A stretch of DNA of 64,000 nucleotides from Lasiosphaeris hirsuta (lineage: Eukaryota > Ascomycota > Sordariomycetes > Sordariales > Lasiosphaeriaceae). The stretch is from positions 2,604,001-2,668,000 of the forward strand of contig JAUKUA010000001.1 of assembly GCA_030549175.1 (NCBI GenBank). Reading direction: 5' to 3'. Positions 36,744 to 49,170 of the stretch are shown here, in pieces (position 1 is the stretch's first letter; every line of letters begins with the position of its first letter). Below the pieces are notes generated by a model that was given only the letters and a program-made list of their open reading frames with translations, did no database searches and had not been told where the DNA came from. The translations under genes were made by a program, and so were the position numbers.

Positions 36744-38339
36744 GGTTGAAGCGGCCGGTTCGGTTCGCCAAGTGTGTCTAATAAGCACAGTCGATCCTCG
36801 GGTCTGACCAGTTGGATCCGGAAGATGGAGGGGTAAATAAGTCGCCGGGGAGGCGTCTTGCACAGGAAGGCGAAGGTGGAAGGAAAAATAGGAAAGAGGG
36901 AGCAGACGACGATGACCTAGAGTGCCGGATTGGCTGGTGAGGAGGTGACTACTACTAGAAAACTAGAGGTAGGGGACGACAATAGAACCCCAATTACAGA
37001 ACAAGACAAAGCAAATGAGAGACGTCAGAGAGAGTAAAATGGGATCGCCAAGGTGTGGAAGCTGGGGAAGAGATGCCAAGATGCCGAGACGGCGGGACTG
37101 CATGAGGTGCCCGTATATGTTTGCCTTGCAAATCCTGGGTGCCCTCCAGCTGGGTCGACATGGAAGGGCAAGAAGAGGCGTGGGAGGGCGCCGTGGCGCA
37201 ACGGAATGGCAAAAACGGAAACGCATTACGCACCCCCAGGCGGCCCTTCCGGGACCCAGGCGTGGTGGCTAGGGGCATCATCGTTGACATCAGACTTGTG
37301 ATGTGAGCCATGTGCAGTGGGGAAGGACCGACCGGGCCTTGGCTTCAGCGCGCTGGCGGCTAGCGGCTTGGGCGGGGGCAACCAACAACAACCAACTGAG
37401 GCTGAAGAAAGCGGGTCGAGCGGAAGGTGTGAATTGGTGTCCTGCTTCTAGGGTCTGTGGGTCTCACTCCACCGGGCTGTCCCTCCCGTTGAGTAGGTTC
37501 ATTCTCCACGCCTTCCGCAGCACATGGATGGGGCACAATACCAACCAAGACCTTTGATTCATCACCTCAGGCCTTTCCCATCTCATGACCCAACTGACAA
37601 CTGCCCAACATTCCAGCAAGAAATGAAAATGAATCGCTCACACAGCAGTATTCGGGCGTCGAATTGCAGCCTGAGTCATGGCCCGTCCCTTGCGCATCCA
37701 ATCAACCGATAACCGCCAAGCTTTGGAACACCTCCGACAGCCTGAGACAATGCAGGCGCCAAGACTACCGTTTCACCCGGGCTTTGGCGGACAAATGACA
37801 CTACCTGCGAAGCTCTGTTTGCCCAGGGACGAGCAGAGAGGGCCAGAGACAAAGGCACCGGAATTTAGATATGCTACTCCGTACCGCATCGAGCCTGTCA
37901 AGAAGGAATACCATCATTCCGGTGCTGACAAGTAATAGAACCACCACAGCCCCCCTGGAAACATTGACGGTAGAGTCGCCCAATAATTTGAAAGCAAGCA
38001 GCAAAACCATACGCTACATGACGCAAGCTGTATCACGGCCCGCAATTGCAGGATTCGGTGAATAGCCTTCTCGCTGCCCTTAACCTGCAAGTCAATGGGA
38101 GGCCTCGAGCACATCGCAGCCTTCCTCAAGCTTGATGAGTGATCGCAGACACAAATGTCCCAAATATAGTCTCAACGAGCCTGAGTCAGCAATTATGGCC
38201 CTATCCGTTTCTCAACTCACCTCGAATCGCAACGGCGTGGCGCTATCAGTCCCGAGCTTTGAACCAACTGCTATCAGATTACCGGTCCTGCTTGCGGCTG
38301 GAACTCCCCTTGTCTTGCTTTTTGTAAGACCCATATTTC
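36744..38339. other. intergenic region upstream of the protease
   Basis: 1.6 kb with only short unsupported frames. It should contain the protease promoter and the 3' flank of the aminotransferase gene. Confidence 0.6.
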
Positions 38340-39598
38340 TCACAACAGGTGCTTCTCGATATACCCTCCCAGCCGGTTCAAACCCTCCTGCAAGACTTCG
38401 GTGTGACACACATAACCAATCCGCACAAACCCTCGAAAGTCCTTCCCAAGTCCAAAGCAGCGGCGGGCCGCCGTGAAGAGGACCGAGGTCTCGTTCAACA
38501 AGCTGATGGCAAAATCCTCATCGTCCACTGCTTCTCCCCATTTCTTGAAGAGGATGAAAGCTGTCGTTCCCGCCGTTGGCTTCACCCAGGAGCATACAGA
38601 GCTGAACCTCTGGACAAATGCGTCTAGCAGCGCTAGGTTCGTCTGTGCAAGCACCGTATTCCTCTCCAACAACGATGGTAGCACGGAATCAGAAAGTGCA
38701 TAGGTAGCGACCTGGTCGTCAAGCTGGGACACACTAATGGCAGTGTAGTCCCGAGCGGCGACCACAGCCTCAATGAGGGCCTTGTCTCGCGTCGCGATCC
38801 AGCCTACCCTAATCCCAGCTAGGGAAAAGGCCTTTGACATTGACCCCGTGGAAACTGTTTTTCCGCGCCTCAGGGCGACGATGGATGGTGGCGGAGCCTG
38901 TCCACTAGGGAGGGAATGGTAGAGGGGGCTGTAGACCTCGTCTGAAAGAACGGTGATGCCTCGCGGCTCTGCAAAGGCGATAATTTCGTCGAGGACACAC
39001 GTGGGAATAGTGCTGCCAGTCGGGTTATTTGGATTGTTGATCACAATCAACTGTTCATCGTCAATGGGAATTGCTTCCTGCTAAGTAGGGCGATGGAGGA
39101 CCTCGCTACCTTGGTACTTGGCTTTACCAAGCTTTCGAGCTCCTCCACGTTGGGAACCCAGCCACTCTCATGTTTCAACCTCCACAGCGACACCTCAGCC
39201 CCAAGACTCTCTGGGACAGCATAGAGTTGCTGGTAGGCCGGATAGACACAAACGACATGGTCCCCAGGTCCGACTAATGTAAAGAACAACAAAAAGTTGG
39301 CCGCGATGGCTCCTTGCGTTATGACGATATTTTCAACCTGCAGAGAGTCCGTTGTTGGCGAGCTCTTGTTCAAGAGAGCAGCAATATGTTGGCGAAGTTT
39401 GGTAGAGCCCCGTATAGAGCCGTAGGTTAACTTGGTCGACGGAGCCAAAGGACCCGGGGTAATCTGATCAGTACACAGCTCTACCAGCTCATCGATGGAC
39501 ACAGATGCCGAACAAGTCTCGGCGATGTTTAGAACACCGGGTGTGTTCTCGAATCTGTCCATCCATTGCTCGACTTCAAAGGGGGCGATTTTGACCAT
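38340..39598 (-). CDS. PLP-dependent class I/II aminotransferase
   Basis: Model (minus strand): 39598-39110 and 39050-38340; 399 residues, one 59-nt phase-0 intron with a GTAGCG donor. Start ATG 39598 (MVKIAPFEVEQWMDRFENT). Fold-type I signatures: YGSIRGSTKLRQHIA, NNPNNPTG (about 168-174), the cofactor Asp in SDEVY, and the Schiff-base lysine about 236 in SMSKAFSLAG, followed by RVGW. The C-terminal Arg lies in GFVRIGY. Sequence style resembles ACC-synthase/kynurenine-aminotransferase-like fungal enzymes, but the amino-acid substrate cannot be assigned. Neighbours (protease, ABC transporter) do not suggest a pathway. Upstream in-frame ATGs to 39829 exist but the extension lacks coding character. 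Confidence 0.9.
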
Positions 39599-40781
39599 GC
39601 TGGAGTAGGTGACAGCTAGTCTCAAGCATGGCAGAGGTGAATCGGCAGTGATGAGAATGGTTGCGTAAAAGAGCTTTGAGGGGAAATAAATACCTCGCTG
39701 AGAGTGGTCAGCTAGATATGAAAGTACCTGTCTCAGCTGCAAGTCAGAGCTAAGGGAGCAGCTAACGTGTCCAATAAGTTCTACTACTACTATTCCACTT
39801 AAGTTCAAGTCCTCGACATGCCGCGACAACAGGGCGCGCCCTATGCCAACGCCTCAGATGTTGGACAATAATCAGGGTCACATGAAAGTCATGTATTTTT
39901 TTTTTAATTTTCTTGATCCTAGATCTCCCATTTCCAATACGTTGCTGTGCCATGTCGTGCTGCGTTGTGGGAATTCACTTTTCACCAGCAACAGTTGAGA
40001 TGAGATCGAGTACCATACCAACCATGCATCAATCCTTATTATTAGAAAATGAGGGGGGAACATCCCCGCCCCTGCGATAACGAATACCAAGTAGCCTCAG
40101 ATAGGCAGGCGGTGGGGACTGTGGGTAGGAACCAGTCCGGCAAGCCAACTAGAACATCCGGATCTGGTGCAAGCGTTTCCGACAGGATCAGGCATTTGTT
40201 GGGAAGCCAGGAGCGTTACGGCAACCTGGGCCGCCGAGGCATTTGCTCCACAGCAGCATCATCGTCGCCTGCTCGCCCAGGTCACGGCCTATCCACGTGC
40301 TCCCTAAGCACGGGGTACATGGATACCTTACACTTATGGTGGTATGCTAGGTACCCACGACCTTAGCTACCTTACCGAACAGGCCATCATCATTGCAGGT
40401 GACCGTTCTCCATTGCGCATCCCATCATGCGTCTCCTGTGCAGGTCAACATCGTAGTTCAGTCTTCTCAACTCGCGTCGACTGCGAGTAAGACTATTTTA
40501 TCAGGTCTCCAAACAGGTGGCTGCATGCACACTTGTGCATCGTTGGAGTTGGCGTGCAATCCGAGGCCCAGGCCCTCGGTCAGTTTGAGCATTTGAGCCG
40601 TGGGGTTGGCTGGCCGCGGTGGACCTTAATAACCGACCAGCCTGCCGCCACACTCGCCGATCCGGACTGGAACAGCTCCATCGTTGAGAGCTCTCGGCAA
40701 ACAACTCGGCCACAACACAACAACAACATCATCGCCGACGCTTCGCAGCGCCTTTGCGGCTCCCCTTCTTTCTCCACCATC
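39599..40781. other. divergent intergenic region
   Basis: Shared upstream region of the aminotransferase (-) and the ABC transporter (+). A ctaggtaccc motif is at 40347-40356. No coding sequence supported. Confidence 0.6.
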
Positions 40782-43700
40782 ATGGTATTCCGAATACCGC
40801 GTGCGCTCGCACTCGCTGCGCTGTCGCTCGGATGGCTCGCAACGGCTTCGCGCAACTACTCATCCATCGACATGTTGCGAGCACAGGTCAGCCTCATGGA
40901 CGACCGGCCAAAGGACTGCCCGCCATGGTATGCCCCTCATTCCCTTCCCTCCAATGCGCCGTCGCCTGGGGATGCTAATGCGATGGTTTTCCTGTGCCAG
41001 CTTCAACTGCAACCTGCCCATCTACTCGTGCGGCCAATTCGCCGAATGCAACAAGTACAGCGGAAAGTGTAATTGCCCGGACGGCTTCGGTGGCGACAAC
41101 TGTCTAGAACCACGTATGTCTGCCTTCCACGGACCCCGACCGCCTGTTCCCCGAGCCTCGATGCTTACCGCTCCTTCTAGTGTGTGGATCTCTGGCCCTT
41201 GGCCCGGACCGACCGAGGCGCGGAGACGACACCTGCCAATGCGACGATGGCTGGACCGGCATCAACTGCAACGTGTGCACAAAACATAGTGCCTGCGACG
41301 CCCTGACGGTGACCGGCGATGGTGGCGTGTGCTATACTGGCGGTGAGGTCATCAAGGAGAACTACCAGATGTGTGATGTCACCAATAAAGCGATTCGAGA
41401 CCTTCTGAAGGAGAGAGTACCGCAGGTCACGTTCAACTGCAAGAAGGAAAACAAGCAGTGCGACTTCCAATGTGAGTTTGAGAAATGTCCAACCTGTTAT
41501 TCCCCACTCACACATCGCAGTCTGGGTCGACCAGCGGGAGTCGTTCATGTGCCATTTGGAGGAGTGCGAGTCGACCGCAGACTTCGACTTTTCCAGGGGC
41601 GGAAAGAATTCCACATCCTACAAGTGCGAGAAGATCGAGTGCGAATGCATTCCAAAACGCATGCTCTGTGGCGAAGGTGGCTCGGTCGACATCTCCGACT
41701 TCTTGACTGACCTGATCAGGGGTCCTGCGAGCTTTGAATGCACCCAGACCCATGGAGACGAGAAAAAGTGCGCATTCAAAGAGCCCGAGATGAACAACCT
41801 GATAAGCGATATGTTTGGCGACTCCAGCATCTTGCTGAGCTGCGGTTCTGGCGAGTGTCTGTATCACACCGAAGTCCCCGGGTATGCGCCCCAGGTGCCC
41901 AAGATCAACACGCCTCTGATTGCCGGGGTTATTGCGGGCTGCGGGCTGTTTTTTGTCGGCGCTATACTCGGGATATGGTATCTCTCCAGAAGACAATTCA
42001 AATACGGTCCGATTAGCCTCGATGATTCGGACGACGAGGCGATCAAGCTCATGACTGACCACAAACCGGCATCGCTTTACTTTGAGAATGTATCCTATCA
42101 CTTCAATGGTAGAGACATCCTCTCGGGCATTCAGGGCATGGCCCACCCTGGAGAGATCTGCGCCATCATGGGCGCTTCGGGAGCTGGCAAAACGACCTTT
42201 TTGGACATCCTAGCACGCAAGAACAAGAGAGGACAAGTCTCTGGAGACTTTTACGTCAATGGAGAAAAGGTCAGCGATGTGGATTACAAAAACGCCGTTG
42301 GCTTCGTTGATCAGGAGGATACTATGCTTCCGACGCTGACCGTGCACGAAACGATTCTGACGAGTGCCCTTCTTCGCCTTCCGAGAGACATGGGTCGGGC
42401 TGCGAAAGAGCAGCGAGTTACCGAGGTTGAAAAGCAACTGGGCATTCATCATATCCGCGATTCGCTGATTGGATCCGAAGAGGGCAAAGGCCGTGGCATC
42501 TCGGGAGGAGAAAAACGGCGGGTTGGAATCGCTTGCGAGTTGGTCACAAGCCCCTCGATCCTCTTCCTTGATGAACCGACCAGTGGCCTTGATGCTTATA
42601 ATGCCTATAATGTCGTTGAATGTTTGGTCACGCTGGCGAAGACATACAAGCGGACTGTCATCTTTACGATTCACCAACCTCGATCCAACATCGTTGCGCT
42701 CTTCGATCGATTCATTCTGTTAGCCCAGGGTAAGACTGTCTACTCTGGCCCACTCCATCAGTGTCAAGATTACTTTGACCACATTGGTTATCACTGTCCT
42801 CCCGGCTTCAACGTTGCGGACTACCTTGTCGACTTGACGATGCACGCTGGCTCAACCTCATGTTTTGATGACGGTGCCCTTCTTACGGATGCGGCCAGCG
42901 TTGGCCCTAGCAGCACTAGAGCTGTGAAGTCTATTGCTAGCGTGTCTGCTACCGGAAGCATTGGAGAAGAAAGCGCTGTTGAACCGTCGTCGTCCCGTCC
43001 TAGGGGTAAACGCCGTGACTCCGTGAGATACCGGCAGGAGAGGGAGCTATTCACCAGACGCAAGCAACCAGCTGATACCGCCGCCTCTTCGGATGCGGGT
43101 GATGAAATTGGGGCCTACAAGCTCCAGAAACAAACCCCAGGCCAAGGCCTGGCGGCTCAGGCAGACGATGCTCTCGACCTCCCGCCTGCCGCCAGCACTG
43201 GAACTGACCTTGATATTTTGGTCCACTCCTTCATTCAATCCGACATTGCGGGGAACACCCACGATGAAATCCAGCAAGCCATCGCCGCAGCAGCGAACAG
43301 CAACGGTCGAAACTCGAATGGCTACACACCAGATGGACCTAGCATCAACATACCGACCATGGGCAAGGGGTATACTCGTATTGGATATGCCCGGCAGTTC
43401 GCAATCCTCTCGCAACGTACCTGGAGAAACCTCTACCGAAACCCGATGCTAATGCTGACTCACTACGCCATTGCCATCCTCCTCGCCGTATTCGCTGGTT
43501 ACTTGTTCTACGGGCTGACCAAGGACATTGCCGGATTCCAGAACCGGCTTGGTCTCTTCTTTTTCGTGCTCGCTCTTTTTGGATTCAGCACCCTGACAAG
43601 CTTGGGAGCATTCTCCCAAGAACGGCTCCTCTTTGTGCGCGAGAGGGCGAATGGTTATTACTCGCCAGTCACCTACTTTACCGCCAAGGTGCTGTTCGAC

Positions 43701-44216
43701 GTCATTCCTCTGAGGATTATCCCACCCATCTTGCTCGGCTCTATCATCTACCCAATGACTGGTCTGGTGGCCGAGCCTGGAAAGTTCTTTACGTTCATTC
43801 TTGTATTAGTTCTCTTTAACCTTGCAGCGGCCGCCATCTGCCTTTTTATTGGCATCGTCTGCAAGGATGCCGGAGTAGCCAACCTCATTGGGAGTTTGGT
43901 CATGCTCTTTAGCTTATTATTTGCCGGTTTGCTGCTCAACCATAAAGCCATCCCATCGGAGGCCCTTTGGCTGCAGAAGCTGTCAATCTTTCACTACGGT
44001 TTCGAGGCTCTGATTGTCAATGAAGCTACGATGCTGACGCTGGTCGACCACAAGCTCGGCATTGACATTGAGGTTCCCGGCGCGACGATTTTGAGCTTGT
44101 TCGGCTTCGATAATCAAGCTATGTGGATGGATATACTCAACCTGGGTATCTTTGGTGCTGCGTTCATCATACTTGCATATGGTGCTATGCATGTGTTGCT
44201 CGTTGAGAAGCGGTGA
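40782..44216 (+). CDS. Adp1-like ABCG half-transporter with Cys-rich EGF-like ectodomain
   Basis: Model: 40782-40927, 41001-41113, 41181-41471, 41521-44216; 1081 residues, introns 73, 67 and 49 nt. Signal peptide ([23 protein letters not shown]), then EGF-like Cys modules ([41 protein letters not shown]) and further Cys-rich sequence. The first membrane segment is near [17 protein letters not shown]. The nucleotide-binding domain has Walker [10 protein letters not shown], signature ISGGEKRR, Walker [11 protein letters not shown] and the IHQPR switch. A poly-basic/Ser linker follows and then a six-helix ABC2 membrane domain ending at LLVEKR. Length, order and ectodomain match yeast Adp1. The substrate of this subgroup is not firmly known. 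Half-transporter, so it likely acts as a dimer. Confidence 0.94.
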
Positions 44217-44720
44217 TTTACACGGGGACGGGAGGTTCAAGGTGGGGATTAGAGCCATTTGTCTACCACTTACGGGATGCGGCATTTATGTATATTTGGC
44301 TTTCGGGTGGAGAGGGTAGGTCAGGCGATTGCTAGGTGGCAGGTTTTACTGCCTTTAACAGCGTTGTCGGTTTCTTTTTATCTTGGTTGTTTCAACAACT
44401 TGGTGAAGTCAGGGGTGTGTGGTTCATCGGACATATCCGGGCATTCGGCGTTTCTACAGGCTTTAGCAGCGTGTTTATCCTACCGGTACTTGAGTCTTAG
44501 AGTAAACCAAGTAATTACCATAATTCAGCGGCATGATGTAGTAACCAATCCAAATGATTGCAATGCTATATGTTCTAGAATGACCTCTTCGGCCTTGTCC
44601 TTGTTTGTACACGCCGCTACACGGATTCTCTTACACTGAAAGATATCAATAGCGAGATGCACCCAGAGATGGGTATGATCTCTCATGAGTGGGATAAGTA
44701 TTCACGACCCTCCAATTCCG
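44217..44720. other. convergent intergenic region
   Basis: Between the 3' ends of the ABC transporter (+) and the mS26-like gene (-). No coding sequence seen. Confidence 0.65.
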
Positions 44721-45697
44721 TTACATCTTCCCTCCAGTCAACTCCTCTGCCAAAGTCCTTTGCCGCATTGTCGCCTTGGTCGCACTGGTCCTCATAACAG
44801 AAATAGCGCTGGTTGCCATACCGTCAATCTCGGCCTTGAGCTCCGCAACAGTGATAGGCTTCTGTTTCGAGTCCCAGATACTTTGGCCACCGTGAACATT
44901 GTCTTGATAGCTATGAGAGGACTCGGTGAAGAGTTTGTCGACCTTGGCCTCCAGCTCGGCCTCGTCAACGATAAACTCGCCCGCGGCCACGTACAGCTGC
45001 GCGAGCGCATCCCGGCGCGCCTCGCTCTTGCGCGCCGCAATTTCAGCGTGTCGCTTACGCGACTGCTCAGCTGTCTCGAACCGCGCAGGGTCGGGGATGA
45101 CTGCCGTTCCCAGCGCCGTCGACGCCCGCACCGTGCCCCGCGTCAGTACGTCGTCTAGCCCCTCGGGCGCCATCGCGGCTGCCCGGTTAACAGCTTGGTG
45201 CGCTGCCATCCGGGTCGCCACCTTCTGGTCCTTCACCCTCTTGCGCTCCCACAGTCCCTGGAGACCGGTTGCTAAGGAGTGGCGGCGGCTGGCGGCGTCG
45301 AGACGGTGGCGGGCATCGACATCGGATCGGGGCTGTTTCCCGGCCTGCTCAGCTGCGGACAACGGGGCTGTGCGGGAGATGTAGTCCTTCTTGACCTTGG
45401 TCTTGCCCTCGCGCTTGGGGAAGATTGGGCGGGGGACGGGCAGATGACCGCGCATGGGTGGCAGCTTGACTTCGGTGGACTGCGGGGGCTCGGGAACCTG
45501 GATGAAGCGGGGCGACTCGGGGGGATGGCGGCCGGTCCATCGCGCGGAGCTGGTGTGGTGCTAAAGGCCGCGGAAGGGGTTGGTCTACGCCATATTGAGG
45601 AGGCGGTTGTGGGGGTCGTCAACGTTGATGTCGTTATTCGGAGGCTAAGGGCGGCCTGGACGCCGTTTAGCGACGGTCGTGGTAGGTGAGGCGGCAT
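44721..45697 (-). CDS. mitochondrial small-subunit ribosomal protein mS26/Pet123-like (gene structure uncertain)
   Basis: The 3' part (up to about 45549) encodes RWTGRHPPESPRF, VRGHLPVPRPIFP-like sequence (MRGHLPVPRPIFPKRE) and FIVDEAELEAKVDKLFTE, a pattern I associate with fungal Pet123/mS26. The 5' part from ATG 45697 encodes MPPHLPRPSLNG...SAAFSTTPA, presequence-like, but in a different frame. Two readings: a 74-nt intron 45623-45550 (weak donor GTTGAC, acceptor ACCAG), giving 300 residues but removing the FSTTPA segment, or a one-base indel near 45536-45560. Role if correct: structural protein of the mitoribosome small subunit. It is head-to-head with nog2. Confidence 0.65.
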
Positions 45698-46208
45698 TGT
45701 GCGTTGGAATCAATTACGTCCCAGGCAGGGGAGGACGGAAGGAGAGACAGCTTCGGGTGCGGTGGATGGAGACGTGGTTGTGGATTTGGAGATGGCAAGG
45801 TCTCTCCTCCTGACCATGTGTTTGGGGGTCGGGAATTCCAAAAGTTGGGAAATTCTGGAGCTGCCAGTCGAAGTTGGACCTGGTCACGCTAGACCAAGTG
45901 TGTCCCTAGCTCGTCAACTTGTGCAAGGACTCGAGCGTTTTGCCGGGGCTCACCGCCAAATTTTATTTTTCCTGCCATTGAGCTCCACCCCGCCAGAGGA
46001 AAACTTCGCTCTCATAAGCTTCCGCTTCTGCCTCCAACTTCCTCTGCGATATCCCTCCCTCGCAGTCTTCCCTTCATATTCCCACTTTCGCATCCCCCTC
46101 TCATTTTTCGCCACCTACACTAAGCGTTTCACCTCTCGCGGGCGAGGTTTCTTTTCGTTTTTCTCTTTCTCATCACTTTGCTTGTGCGGCGTCAAGCAAT
46201 CCGCCGTC
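45698..46208. promoter_or_regulatory. bidirectional promoter region between mS26-like gene and nog2
   Basis: 511 bases separate two divergent start codons of genes for ribosome function. The nog2-proximal half is very pyrimidine-rich on the + strand (about 46010-46190), as in many fungal 5' leaders. No discrete factor site is claimed. Confidence 0.5.
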
Positions 46209-48742
46209 ATGGGTACCGGTAAGATGCACTCCCACCCCGCCAATTGGTACGCTACGCAGCTACTAACTCGGTCGCGCAACAGCCAAGAAGGAGAAGAGCC
46301 GCATGGTGCGCGAGGGCAAGGTGAAGGGTGATCCCAAGACCAAGGGCGAGAATTTCTACCGCTCCGCCAAGAAGGTGAAGACCTTGAACATCTTGAAGGA
46401 GGGAAAGGCAGTCAGGAATAAGGAGGGCAAGATTGTCCAGGCCGCGTCGTTCCAGAGCAGACAAGTCCCCACAGCCTCCATCGAGCCAAACCGGAGATGG
46501 TTCACAAACACGAGAGTCATCGCCCAGGACACACTCAAGTCTTTCCGGGAGGCAATCGCGGAGAAGGAGAAGGATCCCTACAGTATGTCGCCTCGTTACC
46601 GCTAGGCAATGCGCTTCGTACCCGTTCGCAGCACTGTCAAAGGCCTCGGAAGCTAACCATCTTTGAAGCTGTTCTGCTGAAAAGCAACAAGCTTCCTCTC
46701 TCCCTGATCCGGGATGGTCCCCAGGATGCGATGAAGAAGCACGAGGCCAAGATGACGATAGAGAGCGAGCCATTTTCCGACACATTTGGGCCCAAGGCAC
46801 AACGGAAGAGGCCGAAGATCAGCTTCAACACAATCGACGACCTAGCGGCGAACACCGAGGCGAGTCTTGACACCTACACAGCGCGTCTTCAGGAGATCAA
46901 GCTGCTCAGTGGCACCTCTGGTGCAGCAGCTGTGGACGGCGAAGGCGAGGCCGCCATTGAGGAGGAGGACTTCAGTGTCTCAACCGCCAAGGAGGCCATT
47001 TTCTCCAAGGGTCAATCGAAGCGTATCTGGAACGAGCTTTGTGAGTTCCGCCATACGTTTTGGCATTGTTGGATTGAACTAATCTCCTCTTAGACAAGGT
47101 TATGGACTCATCCGACGTTATCTTGCACGTCTTGGATGCCCGCGATCCGGTTGGCACCAGATGTCGCCACGTCGAGAAGTACCTCGCTGCTGAGGCACCC
47201 CACAAGCATCTTGTTTTCGTATTGAACAAGATTGACTTGGTTCCCTCCAAGACTGCAGTAAGTCGCCATACTCCACTTCTATCAATCGACCTTCGTAGTC
47301 GTCTTAGCTTTGCCAATCTCCCTGCCCATCTCCCTGCCCAACACAACAGCCGTACCCGGCTGCTGTCTGGGAACCCCAGGGGTTTAGTCAGGATCCTTCC
47401 GCACTCTGTGCATAATTTAATGGGAGCGGTCCGTTACATTCCTGGGAGAGTGATCTCCACCTCCTCCGTCCTCGGTCTGGTCATCAGATCTTGGGCAGAT
47501 GGTCTCCGTCTTGGGGGCTGTCACTGGATACCGAACGTGCTTCTGATGAGTTGAAGGCCATCACTATCCATTGCGGTTTAGCACAGGGTGGCCTTCTTAG
47601 TGATGAAGCATACATCTCTAGCATTTCTCTTTGAATGATGTCATACTGCTGCATGGACCATGCTAACAGTTTTAGGCTGCCTGGATCCGAGCGCTCCAGA
47701 AGGACCACCCAACCTGCGCCATGAGAGCGAGCATGCAGAACCCGTTCGGTCGCGGCTCTCTTATCGATCTCCTCAGACAGTTCAGCATTCTCCACAAGGA
47801 CCGGAAGCAGATTAGTGTCGGGTTGATCGGATATCCCAACACGGGCAAGTCAAGCATAATCAATGCTCTGCGCGGAAAGGCCGTCACACGGGTCGCACCT
47901 ATCCCCGGCGAGACCAAGATTTGGCGTATGTCACATTTTCCACCTTCTCCGAATTAACGCTGACTATCCTGTTAGAATACGTTACCCTGATGCGGAGAAT
48001 CTACTTGATTGATTGCCCAGGAATTGTGCCTCCTAACCACAATGATACCCCACAAGACCTGCTCCTGCGCGGCGTTGTTCGTGTGGAGAACGTCGACAAC
48101 CCGGAGCAATACATCCCCGCTGTATTAAACAGAGTAAAACTGCACCATATGGAGAGAACATACCAGCTCAAGGGCTGGAAGGACCACATCGGTTTCCTTG
48201 AGCTCTTGGCGAGAAAGGGTGGCAGGCTGCTCAAGGGCGGCGAGCCAGATGTTGATGGTGTCGCCAAGATGGTTCTCAACGACTTTATGCGAGGAAGGAT
48301 TCCCTGGTTCACACCTGCCCCAGCCATTGAGGGAGCTAAGGATGAGGACGTCAGAGAGGGCCGTCAAGGTCGTCTGGGTGAGATGCCCATGAAGCGGAAG
48401 CGTCTTGAGGCTGAGAGCGTCGCCGAAGTGTCAGTAGACACTCTGGCAGCACCGGCAGAGGGGGATGAGGATGAAAATGATGGCTTTGAGGGCTTTTCGA
48501 GTGACAGCGACTCGGAGAATGGAGATGAGGCTGCGAAGGTGCCCGAAGTGTCTAGCGCCGAAGATATGATACCCCTAGATAACACAGATGACGAGGATGA
48601 CGAAGACTTTGAGAGCGACTCAGACTCGGACGGCAGCGTCGAAGAAGAGGAGGATGTGTCGGATATTGAAGGAGCCAGCGAACTGATAGATTCTGAAGAC
48701 GAGGCGGCACCACCAGTGCCGAAAAAGAGGAGGAAAGCTTGA
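46209..48742 (+). CDS. nog2: nucleolar GTP-binding protein 2, circularly permuted GTPase of 60S assembly
   Basis: Model: 46209-46218, 46283-46582, 46669-47040, 47094-47257, 47676-47925, 47976-48742; 620 residues. Exon 1 is ten bases (MGT plus one base), removed by an intron with a perfect TACTAAC branch. The N-terminal NGP1 domain ([45 protein letters not shown]) is followed by permuted GTPase motifs in order G4 NKID, G1 [10 protein letters not shown]3 DCPG. The tail is acidic, then basic (PKKRRKA), fitting nucleolar targeting. Role: binds pre-60S particles and controls release before export. Intron 4 (47258-47675) is 418 nt, against 50-86 nt for the others. Confidence 0.96.
47258..47675 (+). 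other. unusually long intron of nog2
   Basis: Starts GTAAGT and ends with a gctaac branch and tttag acceptor, phase 0. It contains no open frame continuing the protein and no convincing snoRNA: a GTGATGA box-C-like heptamer occurs near 47599-47605, but no CTGA box D follows before the acceptor. Confidence 0.85.
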
Positions 48743-49170
48743 GTGTTGTCTCTGAACGGCAGCAAACGAATCAAACTACGAGGGATTACCAGAACCTCGA
48801 AAGATAATATTGTGCCCGGTTTTGTGACGCTGTTTTGCAAACGACATGGGATGTAAGCCGCCATTGAATATATGTGATGTCGGTAATTACTGCTATTACT
48901 ACTATTCGGCCAATCAAAACATAATGATCACGATTTTATTCTCAAACACATTCGGTACTATTTCCTATACTCCCCAGCTCAATATTATCTAACCCTTCTC
49001 GGCGACGCACAATGCTTGATGGCTTCACGTTTAGCATACTAGTATATATATATATATATATATGGATTTGGAAAGCCAGGAGGGAGATGGCGTGCGGCTG
49101 AAGCGTGTAACCAAAGTTTGAGGTAGTTGTCATTTTCCGCTCCCGGCTGATGTAGCATAGGCACCCAAGA
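48743..49170. other. convergent intergenic region with (TA)n
   Basis: Between the 3' ends of nog2 (+) and the F-box gene (-). A (TA)n microsatellite of about ten units lies at 49043-49063. Confidence 0.7.
49043..49063. repeat. (TA)n microsatellite
   Basis: About ten tandem TA units in the convergent 3' region between nog2 and the F-box gene. Confidence 0.9.

Noticed and set aside
47599..47605. box-C-like GTGATGA in the nog2 intron as a C/D snoRNA
   Set aside because: No CTGA box D or terminal stem found downstream in the intron.
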